From: CAZKUR01 sp964556005
GTDB taxonomy: Bacteria > Bacteroidota > Ignavibacteria > Ignavibacteriales > Ignavibacteriaceae
Length of the DNA: 64,000 nt
Direction of reading: 5' to 3'
NCBI GenBank assembly: GCA_964556005.1
Contig: CAZKUR010000009.1
Span: forward strand, 1 to 64,000
Part shown: in pieces, positions 26,165 through 35,967 of the stretch
How the letters are laid out: the number at the start of each line of letters is the position of its first letter
Position numbering within the stretch: the first letter of the stretch is position 1
Program-made: the position numbers and the translations under genes
Notes under the pieces: model-generated
Told to the model about the DNA's origin: nothing
The model's database searches: none
The model's input: only the letters and a program-made list of their open reading frames with translations

Positions 26165-27214
26165 TTGAAAAAGAAGATTATTAAAGGATTAACGCTCACA
26201 GAACTCCAAGAATATTTTACCGGAACAGGCGAACCGAAATTTAGAGCTGAACAGGTTTTCAATTGGATGTACAATCACTTAGTAACCGATTTTGATAAAA
26301 TGGAGAATCTTCCAAAATCTTTAAGAACAAAGCTGAGCGAAGATTGTGAAATACTAACATTAAAAAAAATTAATTTTAAAGTTTCCGCTGAAACAGGGAC
26401 AAAGAAATTTGTCTTCGAGACTTTTGAAAGTAATCAAATTGAATCTGTAATTATCCCGGAAGAGAAAAGGACTACACTTTGTATTTCCACACAGGTTGGC
26501 TGCCCGCTGGATTGTAAATTTTGTGCAACAGGTTTGATGGGATATAAAAAAAATCTTACACCAGGCGAAATTTTTGATCAATATTTATTGTCGGCATTGG
26601 ATTACGGGAAAGAAAAAATTACAAATATTGTATATATGGGAATGGGTGAACCGCTGTTAAATTATAATTCTACAATCGATTCGTTAAAAATCTTCGGCGA
26701 AGAATTGACGACAGGGATCAGTCTGAAAAAAATTACGATTTCAACGGCAGGCATTGCACCGAAAATAAAAGAATTGGCAGACTCCGGGTTAAAGGTAAAA
26801 TTGGCATTATCGCTTCATTCATGTTTCGAGGAAACCCGGACCAAAATTATGCCTATAAATAAAAGATATTCGCTCAAAGAAAACCTTGATGCAATAAAAT
26901 ATTACGCAGATAAAACCGGTACGAGAATTACTTTTGAGTATGTTATGCTGAATGGGATAAATGATACCGAAAAAGATTTAAAAGCTCTCGTAAAATTATG
27001 CAGCAAAGTTCCGTCGAAGGTAAATGTTATTCCTTTTAATTCTTTGAAGCATATGAATCCTTCAGGTTTATCTGCAAAGCTGGAACCGACCTCGAGAAAT
27101 AAAATTGAAAAATTTATTAGAGGATTAAGAGAAAAAGACATAACCGTAATGGTTAGGTTAACACAAGGCGAGGATATTGCTGCGGCGTGCGGGCAGCTTG
27201 CCTTTAAAAATTAA
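26165..27214 (+). CDS. rlmN: 23S rRNA/tRNA adenine C2-methyltransferase RlmN
   Basis: Radical SAM enzyme methylating A2503 in 23S rRNA and A37 in some tRNAs. 349 aa. The cluster motif C113-PLD-C117-KF-C120 and the C-terminal Cys342 in AAACGQL (methyl-carrying/catalytic Cys) are present. SFEYVMLNGINDTEKD-type segments are typical. The start used is TTG at 26165; no ATG lies in frame before the conserved KGLTLTELQEYF. Downstream genes follow in the same direction (lipoprotein, TrmH family). Confidence 0.96.
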   Translation: MKKKIIKGLTLTELQEYFTGTGEPKFRAEQVFNWMYNHLVTDFDKMENLPKSLRTKLSEDCEILTLKKINFKVSAETGTKKFVFETFESNQIESVIIPEEKRTTLCISTQVGCPLDCKFCATGLMGYKKNLTPGEIFDQYLLSALDYGKEKITNIVYMGMGEPLLNYNSTIDSLKIFGEELTTGISLKKITISTAGIAPKIKELADSGLKVKLALSLHSCFEETRTKIMPINKRYSLKENLDAIKYYADKTGTRITFEYVMLNGINDTEKDLKALVKLCSKVPSKVNVIPFNSLKHMNPSGLSAKLEPTSRNKIEKFIRGLREKDITVMVRLTQGEDIAAACGQLAFKN

Positions 27215-27242
27215 AAATAATTCATATTTAAGGTTTATTAAA

Positions 27243-27977
27243 ATGAAAAAGATCATTTCTCTTTTATTTTTTTTGTTTCTTATTTTGATTACCGGATGCA
27301 CTCAGGATTCACCTTTATCCGATACGGAATTAACCGATCCAGGTCTAATAAAACCTGATATCCAAATATCAAGGTCCTTTTATTCAACCGGTACAACTTC
27401 TTTTTCACATACAGCCTGGATATTCGATAAAAATAACAACTCGGTAAATATTCAAAACGGAAAAGTTTTAATTGACAATATCGAACTAAAATTAAAAAAA
27501 GCAGTTATAAATGATGCACCGTATTACAGTGTTGATCCTTCTTATTTACTGCCGTTTGAATTTAACAAAACTTACACTTGCGATATAGTTTTAAGTGATG
27601 GAAAAGTTTACTCTTCAACTGTTAAATCCCGTTCGGTAGATATTGACTCTTTTATTGTACCGCTAACCCACGATAGAACGAAAGATTTACTTTTAGAATG
27701 GGGACCTGTTGATCCTAATGAAAATATAGTTATATCAATGGTTTATAATTTTAATACCGATACATCAAGTGGAACCGGCGTAAAAAATATTCAAATCCCC
27801 AATCCTCGAAGCGGTGCGGCGGTAATTCCTAAATCATATTTTGATGCATCGACACATATTACCGACGCAACATTTACTCTTGAATCAAACATTTACGGAA
27901 CAACAGATGAACATTTTCGGCCTGGAAGCAAAATTTGTTTTACAATCAATGTCTCAAAAAAAACTATTTTTGAATGA
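27243..27977 (+). CDS. lipoprotein, unknown
   Basis: 244 aa, starting at ATG 27243. A lipoprotein signal peptide (MKKIISLLFFLFLILITG followed by Cys) predicts a lipid-anchored protein. The mature part is beta-rich with no family that I recognise. An in-frame longer reading from 27177 overlaps rlmN and is not credible. Its stop overlaps the TrmH gene start by four bases, so it is co-translated with it. Confidence 0.7.
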   Translation: MKKIISLLFFLFLILITGCTQDSPLSDTELTDPGLIKPDIQISRSFYSTGTTSFSHTAWIFDKNNNSVNIQNGKVLIDNIELKLKKAVINDAPYYSVDPSYLLPFEFNKTYTCDIVLSDGKVYSSTVKSRSVDIDSFIVPLTHDRTKDLLLEWGPVDPNENIVISMVYNFNTDTSSGTGVKNIQIPNPRSGAAVIPKSYFDASTHITDATFTLESNIYGTTDEHFRPGSKICFTINVSKKTIFE

Positions 27978-28516
27978 AAAAATTATCACACGATGAAATT
28001 TCTTTAAATAGAAGCACACTCGATTCACTTCATAAAGTAAAAAAGCTGCCTGTTTATGTTGTGTTAAACAGTATAAGGAGCTCGTACAATGTCGGTTCGA
28101 TTTTTAGGACATCCGATGGTGCGATGATTGAAAAATTATACTTGTGCGGCTACACTCCACATCCTCCCAAAAAGGAAGTATTAAAAACTGCGCTCGGTTC
28201 AACTGAAAGTGTGACTTGGGAATATGTTAAAGATCCGAAAGAAGTGATATTAAAATTAAAAGATAAAGGAATAAAATTTTGCGCACTTGAATTAACCGAC
28301 AGCAGTATTCCATATTATTCAAATCATAATTATGAATTTCCTTTAGGCTTGATCATCGGGAATGAAATTACTGGCGTCTCTCAAGAATTAATTGATCTTT
28401 GCGATTTTTCTATCGAAATACCTCAATACGGAATTAAACAATCGTTGAACGTTGCTGTAGCTTATGGAATTGCAGTCTTTGAATTGAGAAAGAAATTTGA
28501 TTTAAAAAATAAATAA
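27974..28516 (+). CDS. TrmH/SpoU-family RNA methyltransferase
   Basis: 180 aa SPOUT-fold enzyme using S-adenosylmethionine to 2'-O-methylate RNA ribose. The three motifs are seen: NSIRSSYNVGSIFRTSDGA, GLIIGNEITGVSQE and IPQYGIKQSLNVAVAYGIAVFEL. It lacks the N-terminal substrate-binding extension of RlmB, so it is nearer to TrmL/TrmH-type tRNA enzymes. The exact RNA target is not known. It converges on the AlbA_2 gene, with one base between their ends. Confidence 0.9.
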   Translation: MKKLSHDEISLNRSTLDSLHKVKKLPVYVVLNSIRSSYNVGSIFRTSDGAMIEKLYLCGYTPHPPKKEVLKTALGSTESVTWEYVKDPKEVILKLKDKGIKFCALELTDSSIPYYSNHNYEFPLGLIIGNEITGVSQELIDLCDFSIEIPQYGIKQSLNVAVAYGIAVFELRKKFDLKNK

Positions 28517-28517
28517 A

Positions 28518-29174
28518 TCAGCTTATCGAAGTAAAAAACTCTTCACCGTTGTCTTTTACATGCACAGCAAGCAGGTTTGCTCGTACCAGATTTATTAACG
28601 TTCTCGATGCTCTTCGAGTCGAAATATTTACAAGCTCGCTTAGTTCCTTTACGGATATGGTTTCATTTTTATTTAAGAAATCAAAAGCAGCTTTTTCATT
28701 TGGTCCAAATGAATAATTTTTCAAAGCTGCGCCGTTGGAACGGGCCTGCATTATTTTTATCATCTCTTTACTTGCAATAACACTTTTATCATTAACACGT
28801 ATTGTAACGACTGCATCGTTTAAGTCCAGTCTTTTGTTAAAATCCTGAATGCGATGCGGTTTAGAATCCGATTCGGGAATTTCAACAACTACAATTTCTT
28901 TTCCATTTAAATCGATATAGCTTAAATTATAATTAACCGGCGGTTCACAATAATTCTGAGCAACATCTTTTATCAGTTCCGCTTCTGACTTTTCACTTTC
29001 CACCCCAACGACAGATTTATCATCGTCGATTCCGAATATTAAAAAACCGCCTTTAGTATTTGCAAAAGCAATAACTTCTCTTGCAATTTTTTCAGGGGAT
29101 GAAAATTTTCTTTTAAATTCAATGTGAAGGCTTTCTCCTTCTTCAATAAAATCCAAAAGATCTTTTCTTCTCAT
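28518..29174 (-). CDS. AlbA_2/Schlafen-type DNA-binding protein with winged helix
   Basis: 218 aa. The N-terminal half, ESLHIEFKRKFSSPEKIAREVIAFANTKGGFLIFGIDDDKSVVGV, is a classic AlbA_2 (divergent AAA_4/Schlafen) domain; the last 60 residues (EKAAFDFLNKNETISVKELSELVNISTRRASRTLI) form a winged helix. Likely a transcriptional regulator; its target is unknown. One base separates it from mtgA upstream. Confidence 0.83.
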   Translation of the reverse strand: MRRKDLLDFIEEGESLHIEFKRKFSSPEKIAREVIAFANTKGGFLIFGIDDDKSVVGVESEKSEAELIKDVAQNYCEPPVNYNLSYIDLNGKEIVVVEIPESDSKPHRIQDFNKRLDLNDAVVTIRVNDKSVIASKEMIKIMQARSNGAALKNYSFGPNEKAAFDFLNKNETISVKELSELVNISTRRASRTLINLVRANLLAVHVKDNGEEFFTSIS

Positions 29175-29175
29175 T

Positions 29176-29922
29176 TTAGGATCCGGGAAATAGTATTACA
29201 TCATTTAATCTTCCGAGAATTATCGAACTCCTTCTAATCACGTACGGTGAATTGGTATTCGGCTTATGTTCTAAAGGCGAAGGAATAACAGCCGCAAGCC
29301 TTGCACATTGATTAACGTTTAACCCGGAAGGTTCTTTGCCGAAGTAAACTTCGGCGGCTTTCTTAATTCCGAATATTCCGTCTCCCCACTCTACAGCATT
29401 TATATAAGCTTGAAGAATGGTTTTCTTTGATAGTTCTTTTTCCATTCTCAAAGCGATTAGAACTTCTTTTCCTTTTCTTAAAAAATTTCTGCTTGTAGTT
29501 AAAAATAAATTTTTTGCAGTTTGCATTGTTATTGTACTGGCTCCGCGTACAATTTTTCCTCTTCTTTCATTTTTTCTGATGGATTTATTCAACTGCTTCC
29601 AGTCAATTCCTTTATGATTAAAAAAATCATCATCTTCCATCGAGACAATTGCTTTTAACAAATTGGGATTTACATCAGAAATATTTATCCACGATTGTTC
29701 GGGCGAAAAAATTAATTTATGTTCCAATGCTCGCTGTTCCATCAAAGATGTAACACGAAAATGATCGTATGTTAAAAAGGGTACCTGAAGCCCGGGAATG
29801 CTAAAATAAATAATTACAAATAGATATAATATTGCAAACTTAATCTTGCGACGTTTAATCACAGGAATAAGTTTATTTAATATTTCACCTGCTTCATTTT
29901 GCGGAAACTGAGTGGACGTCAT
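29176..29922 (-). CDS. mtgA: monofunctional biosynthetic peptidoglycan transglycosylase
   Basis: 248 aa, one N-terminal membrane span (about 28-50) and a GT51 domain. The catalytic Glu is in IVSMEDDDFFNHKGID, and GASTITMQTAKNLFL, RKGKEVLIALRMEKELSKKTILQAYINAVEWGDGIFGI are the other GT51 blocks. It polymerises lipid II into glycan strands. It has no transpeptidase domain. It lies between the TPR lipoprotein and the AlbA_2 gene in the secA operon. Confidence 0.93.
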   Translation of the reverse strand: MTSTQFPQNEAGEILNKLIPVIKRRKIKFAILYLFVIIYFSIPGLQVPFLTYDHFRVTSLMEQRALEHKLIFSPEQSWINISDVNPNLLKAIVSMEDDDFFNHKGIDWKQLNKSIRKNERRGKIVRGASTITMQTAKNLFLTTSRNFLRKGKEVLIALRMEKELSKKTILQAYINAVEWGDGIFGIKKAAEVYFGKEPSGLNVNQCARLAAVIPSPLEHKPNTNSPYVIRRSSIILGRLNDVILFPGS

Positions 29923-29961
29923 TTTAAATGGCCGAAATTTTTCGAAAGTAATATAATAATA

Positions 29962-32439
29962 TTACTTCTTATGAATCTGTCCTTTATCATTAGAATTTTT
30001 TAACGAATCAGGATGGGTTAAATTATACAACGAATCAGGATGGGTTAATTTGTACAATGAATCCTGCTTTTGCATGTTCTCTTTCATTATTCTCTGTCTT
30101 TCTAAATATTCCTTATTCCTTAAAGCTTCTTTCTTCAAAACTGAATCTGGAATAGCATAATTATTTAAGGGTTCTTTATTTTTTTCGATTTCTTCTTTGT
30201 TTTCATTTTTTACATTTATCTCATTTTTATTTTTTAAAGAATCCTTTGCAGCAAGTGAATCGAGCCTCATTTTTTCCAGAGTTTTTAACGAGTCTTCAAT
30301 TTGTTTTTTTATTCTTGCCTTTTCCTTAAGATAATACGATAATTTACTCCTGACGTTGCTGGCATATATGGAAGTCGGGTATTTTGTAACAATTGTATCA
30401 TACACGGCAGCAGCCGAATCTAAAAGACCAAGCTGGTTTTCCATTATCCAACCGCAAGCGTACAAAGCTTTAGGTGCAAAAGCCGATGATGGATAAGATT
30501 TATAAATATTTTCAAATTTAACAATCGAAGTCCGGTAATTATCATTTAAGAATTCTTTTTCAGCAGCAGTGTATAAATCAGTTGCCGGGTCGAATTTAAA
30601 ATCAATTAACGGTTTATGCAGCTTATCAGCCGCAGCGTTTACTATACTTTCATTCTTATAATTATCGTAAATAATATTAAAAAGACTGTCCGCAGTGTTA
30701 TTTTGATTTTTAGTCAGATAGTAGCTCCCGAGCGCATATAAAGTTCTTGCTGTATATGGCGAATTGGGATAATTATTTATTATATCCATATAATAATAAA
30801 ATGAGGTATCGGGCAGGTTAAACTCCGTTAAAAAAAGATTGCCGTACGTCAGCTCGTTCAATGCGATTCGCTTTTTAATTGAGTCTTCGGGAATATCAGG
30901 GCGGATAGGTTTATATAATTTCGGCTTTAATATTTTATTAACTTTTTTACCTTTATTCCCACCCGGAGTAGTATTTTGAACAAGCTGCTGCTGCTTTTCT
31001 TTTTCTTTCTCTAATTCATCTTTCTTCTGTTTGGTATGAGTGTACCAGGATTTAAGACTGTCTTTGCTTACCGTACTATCGATTGCCATAAGACTATCGA
31101 CAATTGAAAGGCTGTCCTTTAAAGCTACCGAGTCAATAGTTTTTGTTGTATCAAACGAAGATATAGTTTTAAGCAGTTCCTGGTATCTTGCATAATCTTC
31201 ATATTCCCGTAAAGAATCCTTAACATAATTTAAAGAATCGGTAATATATTTAACCGAATCCTCTTTGTACTGATCGGGATTTTCCAGGTAGAACATCATT
31301 TTTTTGCTGTTATTTATATTAGTTTTTGTCCTGAAATATTTTTTAAACAAATCTACTTTTTGCCGTGTGTCAAGTAGAAAATCGGATGAAATTTTTGCAT
31401 TTAAGGCAGAATTATAGTAGATGGAGGCGCTGTCGAAATTTTGTATGTTATTCTGATATATAGTTGCAAGGACATATTTTGCGTTCCCGGAACTTTCGGT
31501 AGTCCGGTAAGTAGTATCGACTATTGTTAAAGTTTGAATAGCGTCGGGATAAAGCTTCATACTGTCGAGTGTTATACCTCTTTGAAGGTCGATCTGATCA
31601 TATGAATCTTTATTTTTGTTTTCCGACCGCATATTGTCAAACACCGCCAATGCATCATCGTTTTTACCTGATTCTCTTAAAGCTTCGCCCAATTTTAACT
31701 TGGCATTGAATTCAACTTCATAAGTTGGAGAATAATCATCGACTTTTTGAAAAGATGAAATTGCATTTGCAAGGTCGTTTTGATTAACGTATAGAAGTCC
31801 GAGTTCATACATAACTTGGGCGTTGATTTCACCATCGCTGGAAAATTTTAGAAAATCGTTCATTAACGCAATTGCGCCGGGATAATCGGTTATCGAAATC
31901 CTGTATCTGATTTCCTCGATATATGCGTCCCTTAAAATATTATCTCTTCCGTCTTTTTTAGCTTCATCCCTAACAGCGTCAAGTGTACTGATCGCATCAT
32001 CATATTCTCTTAATTTTAATTGGGTCTTGCCAATCCACAATTTAGTTTCTAGGATTAAATCGCTTTTGGGCTGGGTTGCTATTAGTTCCTGGAATTTCCT
32101 CAACGCCTTTAAATAAATTCGCTGGTAATAAAAAGATTTACCGAGCATCAATAATGCATCATCAACATATGCTGATTTATCATGAAATTGAAGTATCTGT
32201 GAACATTTATCTATAACTTTATTCAAATTTGTGTTAACAGACCCGGGAACAGGCTTTTCCACCATGGAGAACAATTCCGTTTGCTGGGAATTTAACTCGT
32301 CTTCGGCCTGTGAAAAAAGATCCTTTGCATTATAATAAAGGTTAAAATAGGTTGTAAAATCGGCCCACAGCCCGCAGCCGCTGATTGAGAATAAAAAAAT
32401 AATAAAAAGGATTGCTGTTATTCTATTACGAATTTTCAT
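29962..32439 (-). CDS. large TPR lipoprotein, PorW/SprE-like
   Basis: 825 aa. A lipoprotein signal peptide (ILFIIFLFSISG-Cys) is followed by TTYFNLYYNAKDLFSQAEDEL, a pattern like the 'YN-x-YFNGKE' start of PorW/SprE lipoproteins of the type IX secretion/gliding system. Many TPR repeats follow in two blocks, separated by a Ser/Asp/Lys-rich linker (about 390-480). Near the C-terminus two 9-residue repeats (LTHPDSLYN) come from a 27-bp tandem repeat at 30002-30055. A PorW role fits with T9SS cargo genes in this window but is unproven; other TPR lipoproteins look alike. Confidence 0.6.
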   Translation of the reverse strand: MKIRNRITAILFIIFLFSISGCGLWADFTTYFNLYYNAKDLFSQAEDELNSQQTELFSMVEKPVPGSVNTNLNKVIDKCSQILQFHDKSAYVDDALLMLGKSFYYQRIYLKALRKFQELIATQPKSDLILETKLWIGKTQLKLREYDDAISTLDAVRDEAKKDGRDNILRDAYIEEIRYRISITDYPGAIALMNDFLKFSSDGEINAQVMYELGLLYVNQNDLANAISSFQKVDDYSPTYEVEFNAKLKLGEALRESGKNDDALAVFDNMRSENKNKDSYDQIDLQRGITLDSMKLYPDAIQTLTIVDTTYRTTESSGNAKYVLATIYQNNIQNFDSASIYYNSALNAKISSDFLLDTRQKVDLFKKYFRTKTNINNSKKMMFYLENPDQYKEDSVKYITDSLNYVKDSLREYEDYARYQELLKTISSFDTTKTIDSVALKDSLSIVDSLMAIDSTVSKDSLKSWYTHTKQKKDELEKEKEKQQQLVQNTTPGGNKGKKVNKILKPKLYKPIRPDIPEDSIKKRIALNELTYGNLFLTEFNLPDTSFYYYMDIINNYPNSPYTARTLYALGSYYLTKNQNNTADSLFNIIYDNYKNESIVNAAADKLHKPLIDFKFDPATDLYTAAEKEFLNDNYRTSIVKFENIYKSYPSSAFAPKALYACGWIMENQLGLLDSAAAVYDTIVTKYPTSIYASNVRSKLSYYLKEKARIKKQIEDSLKTLEKMRLDSLAAKDSLKNKNEINVKNENKEEIEKNKEPLNNYAIPDSVLKKEALRNKEYLERQRIMKENMQKQDSLYKLTHPDSLYNLTHPDSLKNSNDKGQIHKK
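30002..30055 (-). repeat. 27-bp tandem repeat in the TPR lipoprotein gene
   Basis: Two adjacent 27-base units (30002-30028, 30029-30055) differing at two positions, plus a partial third unit. Each encodes nine residues, LTHPDSLYN-type, in the low-complexity C-terminal tail. Copy number could vary between strains. Confidence 0.8.
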
Positions 32440-32484
32440 AAGGAAAGCTAAAAAAGATATTAAAAAAGCAAAAGGTAAATTAAT

Positions 32485-32823
32485 TTACAGCGCCTCTTTC
32501 CCCGCCTCCTCGGTTCTTATCCTGATAACATCTTCAATATTTGAGACAAAGATTTTACCGTCGCCGACCTGCCCGGTTTTCGCGCTTCTCAGGATTGCTT
32601 CTATCACCGTATCCGCTTTATTGTCTTCTACTACTACTTCAATTTTAATTTTGGGGATAAACTCGATCCGGTATTCACTCCCGCGGTAAGTTTCGGTATG
32701 GCCTTTTTGTCTTCCATATCCTCTTACTTCGGTAATCGTAAGTCCTTTAATTTCTTCTTCGACGAGCGCTTCTTTTACCTCATCCAGCTTAAACGGTCGA
32801 ATTATTGCTTCAATTTTTTTCAT
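32485..32823 (-). CDS. glnB: nitrogen regulatory protein P-II
   Basis: 112 aa, standard P-II length. The T-loop with Tyr51 (YRGSEYRIEF), the uridylylation site, is intact; so are the KIFVSNIEDVIRIRT and the GDGKIFV motif of the B- and C-loops. It senses 2-oxoglutarate and ATP/ADP. It lies 15 bases downstream of secA and 45 upstream of the TPR lipoprotein; no amtB or glnA is adjacent, but glnE lies just across the secA promoter. Confidence 0.95.
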   Translation of the reverse strand: MKKIEAIIRPFKLDEVKEALVEEEIKGLTITEVRGYGRQKGHTETYRGSEYRIEFIPKIKIEVVVEDNKADTVIEAILRSAKTGQVGDGKIFVSNIEDVIRIRTEEAGKEAL

Positions 32824-32838
32824 TAAACACCCGGTGAT

Positions 32839-35800
32839 TTATTTGCCGTGGCAATGTTTATACTTCTTACCGCTTCCGCAAGGACATGGATCGTTTCTTC
32901 CGACTTTAGCACCGACTTTGACCGGCTGCGGTTTCCCGGCAACCTGTTCACCACCATCGCCTCCGCCGTTATTTCCGCCTGCATGAACTGGGGCTCTCAA
33001 CCCGATATTTGTCGTAGCGGCTTTATTTTCCATAAGCCTGCCGGTCGGCTGACGCCTTTTTCTCTGAATTTCTTCCGGTGCCTGCGGAAAGAATTTAAAT
33101 GCGAATGAGACAACATCGTTTCTTATTTCTTCCAGCAAACCGACGAATAATTTAAATGCTTCGGTTTTATATTCAACGAGAGGATCTCTTTGGCCGTATG
33201 CTCTTAAACCAATTCCTTCCTTTAAGTCGTCCATTTCACGAAGATGTTCTTTCCATTTATGATCGATTACACTTAGGTAAGCATACCGTTCGAGACGGGC
33301 CATTAATTCGTTGCCGAGCATCTCTTCCTTTTTATCATAAAAAGTTTTTGATGCCTCCATTATTCTATTTTTTATCCCGTTCTCACCGAGATTTTCGAAT
33401 TCTACCGGTTCAAGCTTAACTTCGACAAGAAGATTTCTCATCAGTTCTTCTTTTATCACATCAGCTTGAACTTCGTTGAAATTTCTATCGACTAAATCCG
33501 AGGTATATTCCTCAAGGAATTCGAATATTTCGCTCTTAAGACGATCTCCGGATAAAGCTCTTTTACGACGCGTATAAATTACTTCGCGCTGCTGGTTCAT
33601 AGTGTCGTCGTATTCAAGAAGTCTTTTCCTTATGGCAAAGTTATTCTCTTCGACTTTTTTCTGCGCTCTTTCAACAGACTTTGTAATCATCGGGTGCTGG
33701 ATTACTTCACCTTCTTTAATTCCCATTTTCGACATAATCGATGAAATTCTATCGCTGCCGAAAAGTCTCATCAAATCATCTTCAAGTGAAATATAAAACT
33801 TAGTGGTTCCCGGATCTCCCTGACGTCCCGAACGTCCTCTTAACTGCCTGTCAATTCTTCTTGATTCATGTCTTTCCGTTCCGAGAATATATAACCCGCC
33901 AAGTTCTATCACACCTTTGCCGAGTTTTATATCAGTTCCACGGCCTGCCATGTTGGTTGCAATAGTAACCGCACTAACTTCGCCCGCGTGTGCAATAATA
34001 TCCGCTTCTCTTTGATGCTGTTTAGCGTTCAAAACATTGTGAGGAACGTTTCTTCTCTTTAGCATTCTTGAAAGCGTTTCCGAAACTTCGACCGAAGTAG
34101 TACCTACAAGTACCGGTCTTCCGGCTTTACGAAGCTGTTCAATTTGTTCGATAACCGAATTATATTTTTCCCTCTTTGTTCTGTAAACAGCATCATCCTG
34201 ATCATCTCTTACTACTGGTTTATTTGTCGGAACAACGACAACTTCAAGCTTGTAAATTTCAAAAAACTCGCCTTCTTCTGTTTCCGCAGTACCTGTCATT
34301 CCGGCCAGCTTATTATACATCCTGAAATAATTTTGAAGTGTAATGGTTGCGAGAGTTTGAGAATCTCTTTCAACTTTAACGCTTTCTTTGGCTTCAATAG
34401 CCTGGTGCAAACCGTCGGAATATCTTCTTCCGGGAAGCACACGGCCGGTAAATTCATCTACAATTGCAATTTTGCCGTCTTCCGTTACAACATACTCGTC
34501 ATCTTTTTCAAAAAGCGTATAAGCTTTAAGAAGCTGGTTTAAAGTATGAATTCTATCGCTGCTTTCGGAATATTTATTATAAAGCTCATCTTTCTTACGG
34601 ATTTTTTCTTCAGGTGAAAGTTCTTCACTGTTTTCAAATTTGCTTACTTCGGTTCCAAGATCGGGTAAAATAAAATAATCTTTTTCCCTGCCGCTTCCTT
34701 TAGCTAATTCTTCCCTTCCTTTATCGGTTAAATCAATCGTGTTATTTTTTTCGTCGATGGCAAAAAACAATTCATCGTCTATTATATGCATATTTTTTGC
34801 TTGTTCACGAAGGAATTCAAGTTCTGTCCCCTGGAGAAGCTTTTTATTTGGGCCATCGCTTAAAAGCTTTGCAAGCTTATTATTTTTCGGAAGCCCGCGG
34901 TAAGCTCTTAATAAAGCAATACCTGCCTGGGTTCTATCTTCGGGTCTACCGGTTTTTAACAAATCTTCCGCCTCTTGTGTCAGCTTTGCAACCAGATTTG
35001 TCTGAAGCCTGTACAATCTCTCAACTTTAGGTTTCATCTCATCGAATCTTTGATCGTCGGTTTCAACAGGGCCGGATATAATCAAAGGCGTTCTCGCTTC
35101 ATCGATTAAAACCGAGTCAACTTCATCGACTATTGCATAGTTGTGTTTTCGCTGTACCTGGTTTTCCAAATCGGCAGCCATATTATCCCGCAGATAATCG
35201 AAACCGAATTCGTTGTTAGTTCCGTAGGTGATGTCGCAATTGTATTCGGTTCTTCTTTGTTCGGAATCCATAGTATTCTGAATACAGCCGACGGTTAATC
35301 CGTGGAATCTAAAAATTTCGCCCATCCACTCACTGTCACGAAGTGCAAGATAATCATTTACAGTTACAAGGTGACAGCCTCTTCCGGTTAAAGCATTTAA
35401 ATAAAGAGGCAAAGTTGCTACGAGAGTTTTACCTTCACCGGTTGCCATTTCGGCAATTTTACCTTGATGGAGAACTACACCTCCCATAAGCTGAACGTCG
35501 TAAGGAACCATATCCCAGGTTATTTTGTTGCCTGTAATAGTCCATGTTTTACCAAGCAATCTTTCACACGTAGATTTTACAACTGCGAAAGCTTCAGGGA
35601 GAAGCTCATCAAGTATTTCTTCATACTGATCGTCGAGATCCTCTTCCAATTTGTCGAGATCGTCATAAACAGATTGCCTGTTAAAATCCTCATCCGATTG
35701 CAGACGGGATTTCAACTGATCTATTTGGCCTCTTAATTCGGCAGTATGCTCTTGTATTTTTACTCTAAATTCTTCGGTTTTGGCTTTTATCTCATCATCC

Positions 35801-35913
35801 GATAGATTCTTTATTTTTTCGTATTCTTGGTTTATTTCTTCAACAATCGGCCATAATTCCTTAATATTCTTGCTGTGTTTATCGCCAAATATCTTCTTAA
35901 TAATATTATTCAT
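32839..35913 (-). CDS. secA: preprotein translocase ATPase SecA
   Basis: 1024 aa. Walker A is ATGEGKTLVATLPL (157-), the DEAD-like box is DEVDSVLIDEARTPL, and the preprotein cross-linking and helicase-2 domain include GTDIKLGKGV and HESRRIDRQLRGRSGRQGDPG. The C-terminal zinc motif DPCPCGSGKKYKHCHGK is present. It drives Sec-dependent export, required for the many signal-peptide proteins here. A large insert (about 310-450) lies between NBD1 halves, common in this phylum. First gene of the operon secA-glnB-PorW-like-mtgA-AlbA_2. Confidence 0.97.
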   Translation of the reverse strand: MNNIIKKIFGDKHSKNIKELWPIVEEINQEYEKIKNLSDDEIKAKTEEFRVKIQEHTAELRGQIDQLKSRLQSDEDFNRQSVYDDLDKLEEDLDDQYEEILDELLPEAFAVVKSTCERLLGKTWTITGNKITWDMVPYDVQLMGGVVLHQGKIAEMATGEGKTLVATLPLYLNALTGRGCHLVTVNDYLALRDSEWMGEIFRFHGLTVGCIQNTMDSEQRRTEYNCDITYGTNNEFGFDYLRDNMAADLENQVQRKHNYAIVDEVDSVLIDEARTPLIISGPVETDDQRFDEMKPKVERLYRLQTNLVAKLTQEAEDLLKTGRPEDRTQAGIALLRAYRGLPKNNKLAKLLSDGPNKKLLQGTELEFLREQAKNMHIIDDELFFAIDEKNNTIDLTDKGREELAKGSGREKDYFILPDLGTEVSKFENSEELSPEEKIRKKDELYNKYSESSDRIHTLNQLLKAYTLFEKDDEYVVTEDGKIAIVDEFTGRVLPGRRYSDGLHQAIEAKESVKVERDSQTLATITLQNYFRMYNKLAGMTGTAETEEGEFFEIYKLEVVVVPTNKPVVRDDQDDAVYRTKREKYNSVIEQIEQLRKAGRPVLVGTTSVEVSETLSRMLKRRNVPHNVLNAKQHQREADIIAHAGEVSAVTIATNMAGRGTDIKLGKGVIELGGLYILGTERHESRRIDRQLRGRSGRQGDPGTTKFYISLEDDLMRLFGSDRISSIMSKMGIKEGEVIQHPMITKSVERAQKKVEENNFAIRKRLLEYDDTMNQQREVIYTRRKRALSGDRLKSEIFEFLEEYTSDLVDRNFNEVQADVIKEELMRNLLVEVKLEPVEFENLGENGIKNRIMEASKTFYDKKEEMLGNELMARLERYAYLSVIDHKWKEHLREMDDLKEGIGLRAYGQRDPLVEYKTEAFKLFVGLLEEIRNDVVSFAFKFFPQAPEEIQRKRRQPTGRLMENKAATTNIGLRAPVHAGGNNGGGDGGEQVAGKPQPVKVGAKVGRNDPCPCGSGKKYKHCHGK

Positions 35914-35967
35914 TTAATTGCTACTCCGTAGGAATATTGAATTTTAAAATTAACTATTGAATGTTTG

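Noticed and set aside
27177..27242. Extended N-terminus of the lipoprotein gene overlapping rlmN
   Set aside because: The lipoprotein signal peptide starts at 27243; the extension is rlmN in another frame.
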